A program made the translations under genes and the position numbers. The notes beneath the pieces were generated by a model. The model made no database searches, was not told the DNA's origin, and saw only the letters and a program-made list of their open reading frames with translations. From CAJQQK01 sp049116495 (GTDB taxonomy: Bacteria; Pseudomonadota; Alphaproteobacteria; Rhizobiales; Hyphomicrobiaceae): a stretch of 64,000 nucleotides of DNA. This document shows, piece after piece, positions 17,554 to 25,216 of the stretch (the first letter of the stretch is position 1; each line of letters opens with the position of its first letter). The DNA lies in the NCBI GenBank assembly GCA_049116495.1, contig JAGDYV010000068.1:1-64000 (forward strand), written 5' to 3'.

Positions 17554-18444
17554 TTGCTATCAAAAAATATCATTTTTGATTCGGCAAATCCATCAGTTAT
17601 CAAACGAAAATATTTCAAACCGAAATCGATCAGAGAGGGAACGGTCATTTCCACGCGCCTTACAGGAAAGCATCTCGAGCGCTTCGTCCGCGATCTGCGC
17701 AAACACCGCTCTGGATACGCTGCAAACGATTATACGTACGCAAATGATGTTCTTAAAGTGTCGCTCAATACGTACAAGAAATGCATTCGGTCAATCAAAG
17801 AAGGCGAGTTGTCGTTGCAGCGTAGCAAACTGATCAATATTCTATCTCATGCCGATTTCGATCCCGCGACATACGGGCTAAACGTGGCCATTCAGGGACC
17901 TGACAATCGCTTCGGAAACTACCAAAAAAGCAAGTTCGATTACCTTTGCGGCCGCTATCTCATCTACCGGAGATCGTTTCTGACGGCTCGCGACATCACC
18001 TGCAGCGTGCTGGACATCGAACAGAGCAAACTTCAGGAATGCCTATCATTTGTCGAGCGGCACCATTACACGTCAGAGTCGCAGCAAGTTCAACAATTTG
18101 AGTATGCGGGCGACATCTATATGGACGAAGGCCAGGCATTACTCAGCCTGCCCGCCTACGAAAACGGCAAAGTCCGTTTGATGCAGCTCATCGCAGAACG
18201 CGTCAACAAACAGGTAAAATTGCGTGGTGCCTTGTTGACATTTGGAAGTCCTAGGGGAATATGGCAACCTACTATATCGTGCGTCTATGCAGTCGGTCCA
18301 AGTAAGAGCGACGAGGCGCCGGCACGAGATTTATGTAAAACGATAGATAATAGCTCAAAAGATTTCGAAGAAATTTCATCACATTTGGAACACGTTGAAC
18401 TCTTTACGACGATAGTGACGCCACTCATGTTTAAAAGTGATTAG
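17554..18444 (+). CDS. Hypothetical protein with possible N-terminal HTH
   Basis: 296 residues if begun at TTG 17554. I do not recognise the family. Residues about 40-105 (ERFVRDLRKHRSGYAANDYT, then VLKVSLNTYKKCIRSIKEGE and QRSKLINILSHADFD) look like an XRE-type helix-turn-helix. The rest is a mixed region (YQKSKFDYLCGRYLIYRRSF, ending TTIVTPLMFKSD) that could be a sensor or effector domain. The start is unclear: no ATG or GTG lies early in frame. An ATT at 17647 follows a strong AGAGAGGGA site by six bases. The gene and its leader are more AT-rich than the neighbours, a sign of possible transfer. It may regulate the two genes downstream on the same strand. Confidence 0.65.
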   Translation: MLSKNIIFDSANPSVIKRKYFKPKSIREGTVISTRLTGKHLERFVRDLRKHRSGYAANDYTYANDVLKVSLNTYKKCIRSIKEGELSLQRSKLINILSHADFDPATYGLNVAIQGPDNRFGNYQKSKFDYLCGRYLIYRRSFLTARDITCSVLDIEQSKLQECLSFVERHHYTSESQQVQQFEYAGDIYMDEGQALLSLPAYENGKVRLMQLIAERVNKQVKLRGALLTFGSPRGIWQPTISCVYAVGPSKSDEAPARDLCKTIDNSSKDFEEISSHLEHVELFTTIVTPLMFKSD

Positions 18445-18479
18445 ATCTGGCTCGACAAGCCAAACCGAAAATCATTGAG

Positions 18480-19184
18480 ATGAAGAAGACACCACGCATA
18501 GCTGTAATCCTTGATGAAAACACCAGTGGGGATGCCAGCCGATACGAAGCCAGCAAAGGCTACTTCGAGGCTGTGCGAAGAGCCGGTGGATTGCCGTTCG
18601 GCGTTCCTTATATGACGGACCTCATACCAGTCGTCATTGATGAATTCGACGGTGTTGTCTTCACCGGCGGGCGCTACGCCTTCCCGGATCACTGGTATCT
18701 GGACGGAGAGTTTTCAAAGGCGCCCCGGTCCAACGATCGCGTCGCCGTTGAGCAAAACATCATGGAAGCTTATCTCGCGCGCGATAAGCCAATGCTTGGT
18801 ATATGCGCTGGCATGCAGACGCTCGCGTGCCTCAACGGATGTCGGCTTTGGGCCGACATTCAAGCAACTTGTCCGAACATTCAACCACACGACCAAGCCG
18901 GACTGCTGCACCCGATTACGCTGGATCGTGGCAGTTACCTACATGCGATGGTCGATACCGTCGAGATGCGCGTCAACACATTCCATCGCGAGGCCATTCG
19001 CCAACTTTCTCCAGGCGTGCGCGCCAGCGCCATGTCGGATGATGGCATCGTCGAAGCCATCGAAGTGATTGATCACCGCTTTGCCATTGGTTTGCAATGG
19101 CATCAGGAACGTTTCACCCAACCCGGCCATCCCGGACAGGCGGTATTCGAAGGGTTCATCAACGCCTGCCAATCACACCCATGA
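18480..19184 (+). CDS. Gamma-glutamyl-hydrolase-like class I glutamine amidotransferase (peptidase C26)
   Basis: 234-residue hydrolase of the PuuD-like family that removes gamma-glutamyl groups. The nucleophile elbow is GICAGMQTLAC with Cys109, and the catalytic dyad is in GLQWHQE (His208, Glu210); the substrate loop FTGGRYAF replaces the usual GG(x)D region. Such enzymes release GABA or other amines from gamma-glutamylated intermediates. It lies 35 bases after the HTH-like gene and 112 bases before a D-amino-acid-oxidase-like gene, so the three may form one unit for amino-compound catabolism (inference). Confidence 0.88.
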   Translation: MKKTPRIAVILDENTSGDASRYEASKGYFEAVRRAGGLPFGVPYMTDLIPVVIDEFDGVVFTGGRYAFPDHWYLDGEFSKAPRSNDRVAVEQNIMEAYLARDKPMLGICAGMQTLACLNGCRLWADIQATCPNIQPHDQAGLLHPITLDRGSYLHAMVDTVEMRVNTFHREAIRQLSPGVRASAMSDDGIVEAIEVIDHRFAIGLQWHQERFTQPGHPGQAVFEGFINACQSHP

Positions 19185-19295
19185 ATGGACCGACACCAAC
19201 GTCATAAAAAGCAAATCGATATTCCTCCACCAACCATCATCCACGGACCTTGTACCACTCCCAAATTCCTTCCCCCCAACTCCGAGGCCATTTAA

Positions 19296-20351
19296 ATGCA
19301 ACCGGCTTCCACCGACTTGCCGACGCCTGACTTTTCATACAACCCGCGAACAGATCTTGTTGCCGGCATACGGCCTTATCGCAAAGTGAGTTTTCGCCTC
19401 GAGGCGGAGCCGGTCGGCGACAAATTCGTCGTACACAATTACGGTCATGGGGGTGCCGGCATTACGATGGCGCCGGGGTGCGCCCACGAGGTGCGCGACA
19501 TCGTCAAAGCTTCCGGTCGCGCAACGGCCGGCACGCCGGTCGCAATCCTCGGTGGCGGCATCATGGGTCTAACGGCGGCGACAGTGCTCCGCGACATGGG
19601 ATTGAAAGTCTCCATGTACGCCAAGGCTTTTTCCGACACGACGTCTGACCGCGCCGGCGGTCAGTGGTCGCCGTCATTCGTCGAGTTCGGCCATACACTA
19701 TCCGACAAATCCCGCTTCGAACGCATTCTGCGTCGGGCATTTCGCGGCTTCACCAAATTGATTGGCAAGGACTTTGGCGTCTCAAGGAGATCGAACTTCA
19801 CCTGGCATGAAACCGCTGGCTTCAGGAAGGTACCGCTAGATCTCATCCCACCGCCGACCAAGCTGGCACGGCTGCCGTTCAGGGGACACACTTCTCCAGG
19901 GCTCCGCTACGAAACGCTGCTTATTGAACCGCAAATCTACCTGCAGCGTCTGCGTCGCGAACTGTTCGCGTCAGGCGTCACCATGCGGCCGCGAGCATTT
20001 AGCGCTCCCCAGCAGATCATGGAACTGCACGAACCCATTGTCATCAATTGTACAGGTCTCGGCTCGCGAGAGATTTGGCCTGACAACCTGCTGATACCCA
20101 TCAAGGGGCAGTTGATCATGCTGCCCGCGCAGCCGCGCCTGAAATACCTCTACAGTGGTTACCGCGGCTACATCTTTCCTCGACAGGATCATGTTGTCGT
20201 CGGTGGCACGTTTGAACGCTATGTCGACAACGATATGCCGGTAGAAAGAATGTGTGCGGAAATAATTCGTCTACACGAAGCGTCCTTTTTCGGGAAGCTG
20301 GCACTGACGGCCTGGGGACTGCCGGACTGGCTGTACCACGACTATGACTAA
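19296..20351 (+). CDS. D-amino-acid-oxidase-like FAD protein with permuted order
   Basis: 351-residue flavoprotein. In classical D-amino-acid oxidase the segment R-P-x-R...HNYGHGG...GCA is at the C-terminus. Here it comes first (IRPYRKVSFRLEAEP, VVHNYGHGGAGITMAPGCA, residues about 26-63), then the FAD Rossmann motif AILGGGIMGLTAATVLRDMG at about residue 83, and the protein ends after VVVGGTFERY. A bacterial subfamily with this order exists as I recall it; the pocket would be rebuilt in the fold. No signal peptide. The product is probably an oxidase of D-amino acids or related amines. Its stop overlaps the first ATG of the M23 peptidase frame. Confidence 0.8.
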   Translation: MQPASTDLPTPDFSYNPRTDLVAGIRPYRKVSFRLEAEPVGDKFVVHNYGHGGAGITMAPGCAHEVRDIVKASGRATAGTPVAILGGGIMGLTAATVLRDMGLKVSMYAKAFSDTTSDRAGGQWSPSFVEFGHTLSDKSRFERILRRAFRGFTKLIGKDFGVSRRSNFTWHETAGFRKVPLDLIPPPTKLARLPFRGHTSPGLRYETLLIEPQIYLQRLRRELFASGVTMRPRAFSAPQQIMELHEPIVINCTGLGSREIWPDNLLIPIKGQLIMLPAQPRLKYLYSGYRGYIFPRQDHVVVGGTFERYVDNDMPVERMCAEIIRLHEASFFGKLALTAWGLPDWLYHDYD

Positions 20352-22044
20352 GCCGGCTTGCAGATTGCATCGACGGCCTGGACAATCATGGCGCGGCATC
20401 AGGCCGATCCAACCACCGCATAGCCTCTGCGGCCCAGCGTCCCAAACCGCAATCCGGTTCGTCCTTTTGATGCTGGCACTTTGCAACATGTACGGGATCG
20501 CCTCCGCTGAACGTGCAGTGCCGCAGCGCGTTGCGATTGACTGGGCCGCGGCAGCACGGGATGCACAGTCACGGCTCTTGCGCAGCAGTCCGCTGTACGC
20601 CAGCGCGATAGATACTAATCTCCACAGCCCAAGCATCAATTCCGGGTTGCACTCCCTCGCGCGCCTCGGCGCGTTGACGGCGCCGACCATACCGAACGTC
20701 AATCTGGCGCCGGTTCCGGTATTGGCGCCGATCAAACAGGCAACCGCGGACGACAAGCGCCAGCGGCGCCACCCCGCGCCCGTTGCTCTTGCCAGGTCAA
20801 TGGAAGAGTTCCAGCTTGTCGTCGGCCAATCCGGTTACGACGCCATCATGACGATACGGCCGAAGCAACTGCATAACCTCGGTATCAAGGCCATGTCTCC
20901 GGTTCAGCTACATCTTGCCGGCAGTACGCTTCGTTATGCCAACAGCCATCCCGGCCGGATTGTGCCCGGGTTCAAAGGTCGCTTCGCCAACCTTAGAAAA
21001 TCCATCGACGACGATCAGGTCACCTACACATTTCAACGATATGGCGTACCCTATTTCATCAACGCCGCCTGTCGCTCCGGGCCGTCCTGGGACAGAGGGC
21101 CGTCTTGCACTGAGGTCGAGGCCATCGTGCGTGTGGTCCTGAAAGACCTGCGGCTTGTCGGCGGGGCGCCGGCGAGTGGCCGCGAAATCGGATCCATTCA
21201 CCAAAGTAAGACGACGCGACGACCTGCGCCGAACCACGGCCCGCGGTTTTTCTATTATCCGCCGGGCCACCTCATGCCCGGCAGCAGCGAAGCCAGCAAA
21301 GGGGGCGCAATAAGCCGGGTCGAATACGGCAAGTCGCTACGGTTTCCCATTCGGCTAGCGCCCGTCTATGCCAATTCGCAGGTATTCATGCATGGGGGCA
21401 ACTGCCTCGGCCAGCGCATCGCGCTGCCATCAGCACCGGACGGTAGGCGGCGGTACAGGTGCCAGCAGACGAACAAAGTGCTCGAGGATGTCGAAGGTCA
21501 TGCGGAAAACTACAGCTACCCATGGCGCGACACCTACTGCGAAGTCCGCGGCAGCGGCATGCCGATTGGTTGTCCGTTGAAACGCGGCCATGCCGGACAG
21601 GACCTTCGCCCGGCAAAGTGCAACGTCGGTTCCAGCAGTAAAAGTCGATGTCGTGGCGACATCTTCGACGTGGTTGCTGTAACCGATGGCTGGGCCTGGT
21701 GGAAAACGGGCGTGCACGAAAACCATCTACGCCTCAACGCCGATGATGGCACCGACAAACTCTATTATATGTACTTGCACATGAGCCCGCGGGCGTTGAA
21801 AGCAGCGGGCATGCAGCGCGGCAAGCTGGTGCGGGTGAAGAAAGGGCAGGTCATCGGCAAGATCGGCAACTATTGGAAGACGAAACCAGGCGGCACGACC
21901 ACGCATCTGCATTTCGAAATCCGACGCGGCGACGACATCGGCGATCCGCTCGCGCCCTATTGGACCCTGGTGCGCGCCTATGAGCGCCTGCTTGGCAGGA
22001 AGGGCACCGAGATCACAAATGAACGGGAACCAAAGCGTCGGTAA
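20344..22044 (+). CDS. M23-family metallopeptidase, exported
   Basis: Up to 566 residues. The C-terminal 150 residues carry a LytM/M23 domain: GHAGQDLRP supplies the first zinc His and Asp, and HLHFEIRRGDD the H-x-H pair; the domain ends GDPLAPYWTLV. A hydrophobic stretch IRFVLLMLALCNMYGIASA (about residues 37-56) is a signal peptide or anchor. The first 35 residues look odd for a signal leader, so the true start may be the ATG at 20470 or another codon nearby. The central 350 residues are unfamiliar and basic, with several Cys. Likely acts on cell-wall peptides or as a non-catalytic activator in the periplasm. Confidence 0.8.
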   Translation: MTKPACRLHRRPGQSWRGIRPIQPPHSLCGPASQTAIRFVLLMLALCNMYGIASAERAVPQRVAIDWAAAARDAQSRLLRSSPLYASAIDTNLHSPSINSGLHSLARLGALTAPTIPNVNLAPVPVLAPIKQATADDKRQRRHPAPVALARSMEEFQLVVGQSGYDAIMTIRPKQLHNLGIKAMSPVQLHLAGSTLRYANSHPGRIVPGFKGRFANLRKSIDDDQVTYTFQRYGVPYFINAACRSGPSWDRGPSCTEVEAIVRVVLKDLRLVGGAPASGREIGSIHQSKTTRRPAPNHGPRFFYYPPGHLMPGSSEASKGGAISRVEYGKSLRFPIRLAPVYANSQVFMHGGNCLGQRIALPSAPDGRRRYRCQQTNKVLEDVEGHAENYSYPWRDTYCEVRGSGMPIGCPLKRGHAGQDLRPAKCNVGSSSKSRCRGDIFDVVAVTDGWAWWKTGVHENHLRLNADDGTDKLYYMYLHMSPRALKAAGMQRGKLVRVKKGQVIGKIGNYWKTKPGGTTTHLHFEIRRGDDIGDPLAPYWTLVRAYERLLGRKGTEITNEREPKRR

Positions 22045-22051
22045 ACATGCC

Positions 22052-22225
22052 TTACAGCACCATACCCAGCCATTTGTCCTTGCCCCGCAGCGGCTCGCTG
22101 TTGCTGTTCGAAGCGTTGCGGCTTTCGTGCAACCGGCGGACGTAGGCCTGCAACGGTGCTTCGTCGTGGCTTGCGTTGGCGGGACGGGCGGTATCGCTGA
22201 GCGATCGGAATTGAGCAATAGTCAT
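22052..22225 (-). CDS. Short 57-residue protein with strong ribosome site
   Basis: Small gene between the M23 peptidase and the exonuclease, on the opposite strand. It begins MTIAQFRSLS and ends KDKWLGMVL, with a TAA stop at 22052-22054. Evidence for translation is the AAAGGAG Shine-Dalgarno eight bases before the ATG at 22225. The product is polar with no membrane segment; the centre (QAYVRRLHESRN) is probably helical. I do not recognise the family. The gene fills a space otherwise without coding sequence. A 90-residue frame on the plus strand over the same bases has no ribosome site and is not favoured. Confidence 0.55.
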   Translation of the reverse strand: MTIAQFRSLSDTARPANASHDEAPLQAYVRRLHESRNASNSNSEPLRGKDKWLGMVL

Positions 22226-22318
22226 TGTGACATCTCCTTTGGGTCGGGTTGATGTCCGTTTTAGGCAGTCGCAGGTGAACCCGCTGTGAACTGCGTAACA
22301 GGGTGTAAGATTTTTTGG

Positions 22319-22357
22319 GCGCGTACGCGCGCCACGCTCGCGAAACCGGTTAACCGG
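22319..22357. repeat. Two 12-bp palindromes upstream of the exonuclease gene
   Basis: GCGCGTACGCGC at 22319-22330 and CCGGTTAACCGG at 22346-22357 are both perfect palindromes, 15 bases apart, in the spacer between the divergent 57-residue gene and the exonuclease gene at 22378. They could be operator sites or a leader hairpin; no known regulator motif matches. Confidence 0.4.
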
Positions 22358-22377
22358 CGAGATATTGGGGTGAAGGC

Positions 22378-22950
22378 ATGAAACCTTGCTACGTCGTTAC
22401 CGATGTCGAAGTGGACGGACCCGTCCCTGGTCAGAACTCGATGCTGTCATTTGCGAGCGTCGCAATAGATCGCAACGGCCACCCGGTCAATGACTTTGAG
22501 ACCACAGTTTCACCGCTTGAAGAATGTGCCGCAGACCCGGGTACCATGGACTGGTTTCGAGCACATCCTGAAGCACTGGCCGCCGCGACGGCCGATCCGA
22601 AACCGGCGGCGGTGGCCATGGAGCAATACGTCACATGGATCAGGTCCCTGCCAGGGCAGCCCATCTTCGTATCGCATCCGCTCGCCATGGACGCGCCGCG
22701 GATCGACTATTACCTCAAGCGCTTTTCGAGCATCCGGCTTTTGAAAGGGCCGTGGGAAGGCGAGCAGCTATTCTATCACGGTTGCCTGTGTCTCCGGTCG
22801 TATGCGGCCGGCAAACTCGGTTGGCCGCTGTGGGATTGCGAAGCAAAGAACTATGAGGCAGCGTGGCTTGGTTTCCAACCGCACAGCCACCGGGCCATCG
22901 ATGACGCGCGCGGCTACGCTCATCTGCTGGCTTATTTGATGCGGCAGTAG
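22378..22950 (+). CDS. DEDDh 3'-5' exonuclease
   Basis: 190-residue protein of the DnaQ-like exonuclease fold. The first acidic pair is VVTDVEVDG (Asp9, Glu11), a middle acid lies near FVSHPLAMDAPRID (Asp105 or Asp110), and the C-terminal His/Asp is HRAIDDARGYAHLL (His171, Asp176), which makes it DEDDh. Family members trim RNA or DNA 3' ends; this short stand-alone form is closer to exoribonuclease-type proteins than to the polymerase proofreading subunit. It ends 17 bases before the stop of the convergent CoA ligase gene. Confidence 0.85.
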   Translation: MKPCYVVTDVEVDGPVPGQNSMLSFASVAIDRNGHPVNDFETTVSPLEECAADPGTMDWFRAHPEALAAATADPKPAAVAMEQYVTWIRSLPGQPIFVSHPLAMDAPRIDYYLKRFSSIRLLKGPWEGEQLFYHGCLCLRSYAAGKLGWPLWDCEAKNYEAAWLGFQPHSHRAIDDARGYAHLLAYLMRQ

Positions 22951-22966
22951 AGAACGCTCCGATCGG

Positions 22967-25192
22967 TCAGCGTCGCGCTGCCCGGGCGGCTTCGAAGTTG
23001 GCAAGCACGCGCAGGGCGGCGGCGGCTCGGTTAACTTCGTCGAAGACCGGTATGCCATCGGCTACCACCTCGCCACGAATAGCGCGACGGGCCTCGTCGC
23101 AGGCCTGGCTGCCATCGGAGCGCAACACGAGCGCCAGATGGGTCGCCACGTGCGCATTGCGGCAGGCGTCCATGACCGATGTGATGAGCTTGGACAGCAG
23201 GTCGGGAATATCCCGATAACCCAGGATCACCGCGAGGTTGACGTGCACGATAAGCGCATCGGGCCGGACATCCTCAAGAACCGCAGCGACGATCGCGCCA
23301 GCTGTGCCGCCGTCATTCTCCTTGAGCTGCACGGCTGGTACATCGATCGGGTTGGCCAGTGCCACCCAGTCGGGCACGCCGATGTCGGACAGTTTGGCCC
23401 GCACGCTGTCCGGCACAACGCTGAGCGAAAATCCAGCCCGCGCGATATGATCCGTACCAAGCACACTGGTGCCACCGCCATTGCCAAACAGAACGACAGA
23501 ACCGCTCTCCGCCGGCTGTGGCGTCAGTGTCTGGAACATCAGCAGTGCGTCGAGGAAGGCATCGTGATCGTAGGCCAGGTGCGTACCGGTCTGCTCTGCC
23601 AACGCCTGCCAGATGTGTTCCTCGCTGGTCAGCGCGCCGGTGTGCGAGCCCGCAGCCTTGCGCCCGGCCGTTGTCAGCCCGCCAGCCATCAGCACGATCG
23701 GCTTGCCACAGTCGTTGCGCTGCAGTGTCTTGAGGAAGGCGCGACCATCCTTGATGTCTTCCAGGTAGAACCCAATCACCTTCGTTGCTGGGTCATCGAG
23801 AAAGTGCGCGAGCATTTCATGGGGCGCGACATCGATCGAATTGCCGTTGGTGACGACACCGCTGAAGCGCAGGCCGAGTGCCTCGCCGCGCGTCAGGATA
23901 TCCATGCCGATGCCGCCACTCTGCGAAACGATGCCAACACTGCCGGCATCGGGGCTAAGGCCCTTCATGAAGGTTGCCTTGCCGCGCGGTGAGTGCGTGC
24001 CCATGCAGTTGGGGCCGAGCAGGCGAATGCCCTGCGTTTTGGCAACCTGTAGCACTTCGGCTTCAAGCGCATCGTCACCGGTTGCCTCAGAAAACCCGCT
24101 TGAGATGATCTGCGCGAAGTGGACGTTGCCGGTGGCGCGTGCGAGCACGTCAACGACCCGCGGCGCCGCGACGGCGATCTGCACGAAGTCAATCTCACCG
24201 GGCACAGCACCGAGAGAGGGATAGGCCTGCAGCCCCTCAACCGACGCAGCGGTCGGATGAATTGGGTAAATCGTGCCGGCATAACCATAGGCCTGCAAGG
24301 CGCGGATGTAGCGGTTACCCGGCGATGTCCCTGTTGCAGACGCACCTGCGACTGCGATCGTTCGTGGTTCAAAAAGATTGGCAAAGTCCGTCGGCGTCGA
24401 TTGTTCAGCACTCGGCGGCAACGTGGAACTGTCGACCGCCGCAAGAACGATGCGCGCGTCGACCGCGGTGGCGCCACGTTCAGACACAATCAATGGATTG
24501 ATGTCGAACTCCGCGATTCGACCGCCGGCATGCCGGGTGAACATTCCATCCGGACCGCCCAGCGCCAACAAGATGTCAACAACCACTTCGCGATTCAACT
24601 TGGTCCGCCCGCGTGCGCCATCGAGAAGGGGCGCCCCTCGTAATGCATCCAGCATTTCGACAGCGTCACGCCGATCGATCGGACAAATGCGGTAGGTAAC
24701 GTCCTTGAAAATTTCGACGAAGATGCCCCCGAGGCCAACCAGCAGGATCGGACCAAACCGCGGATCAAACTGACCACCAATGATGAGTTCGGCACCTGCC
24801 GATGCGGTTTCTTCCACGAGAAAGCCAGTTATCGATACGCCTTGCGCGTCAAGCCGTTCGCGCATCGCCCCGATGGCGGTTGCCAGTTCGGTCGCGTTGT
24901 CGATGCCAAGCTGAACGGCGCCTAGCTCGCTTTTGTGCAGGACGTCCGTCGACAAGGCTTTGAGCACGATCGGCGGCGTCAGGGATTGTGTGACCTGAAC
25001 CAGATCTTCCGTCGAAGCATCCAACTCAATATGAGCACCGCGTGGCACACCAATACCGCATGCGTGCAAGACCTCTTTGCCATCCTGCTCGGTAAGTGCG
25101 GTCGCACCACAGGCAACGGCCCGGTCCAGGATGGCACCGGCTTTCGCGTCATGCCCGGTTGTTGAATCGCTCTGGCCATCATCGGAGTTCAT
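22967..25192 (-). CDS. ADP-forming acyl-CoA synthetase (acetate--CoA ligase family)
   Basis: 741-residue fused enzyme that makes acyl-CoA from acid, CoA and ATP with release of ADP, or the reverse. The order is ATP-grasp first (PPIVLKALSTDVLHKSELGA, then GLGGIFVEIFKDV, and FDINPLIV at the end of that half), then the CoA-binding domain (TIAVAGASATGTSPGNRYIR) and the ligase domains (VGIVSQSGGIGMDILTRGE; GSHTGAL; FGNGGGTSVLGTDH). The acid used is not readable. It is 24 bases downstream of the acyl-CoA carboxylase gene on the same strand, so both probably act on one CoA pool. Confidence 0.9.
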   Translation of the reverse strand: MNSDDGQSDSTTGHDAKAGAILDRAVACGATALTEQDGKEVLHACGIGVPRGAHIELDASTEDLVQVTQSLTPPIVLKALSTDVLHKSELGAVQLGIDNATELATAIGAMRERLDAQGVSITGFLVEETASAGAELIIGGQFDPRFGPILLVGLGGIFVEIFKDVTYRICPIDRRDAVEMLDALRGAPLLDGARGRTKLNREVVVDILLALGGPDGMFTRHAGGRIAEFDINPLIVSERGATAVDARIVLAAVDSSTLPPSAEQSTPTDFANLFEPRTIAVAGASATGTSPGNRYIRALQAYGYAGTIYPIHPTAASVEGLQAYPSLGAVPGEIDFVQIAVAAPRVVDVLARATGNVHFAQIISSGFSEATGDDALEAEVLQVAKTQGIRLLGPNCMGTHSPRGKATFMKGLSPDAGSVGIVSQSGGIGMDILTRGEALGLRFSGVVTNGNSIDVAPHEMLAHFLDDPATKVIGFYLEDIKDGRAFLKTLQRNDCGKPIVLMAGGLTTAGRKAAGSHTGALTSEEHIWQALAEQTGTHLAYDHDAFLDALLMFQTLTPQPAESGSVVLFGNGGGTSVLGTDHIARAGFSLSVVPDSVRAKLSDIGVPDWVALANPIDVPAVQLKENDGGTAGAIVAAVLEDVRPDALIVHVNLAVILGYRDIPDLLSKLITSVMDACRNAHVATHLALVLRSDGSQACDEARRAIRGEVVADGIPVFDEVNRAAAALRVLANFEAARAARR

Positions 25193-25216
25193 GGCAGGGG
25201 TCTCATCGGTTTACCG

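Noticed and set aside
21980..22252. 90-codon plus-strand frame after the M23 peptidase
   Set aside because: It starts inside the peptidase gene without a ribosome site and is antisense to the better-supported 57-residue gene.
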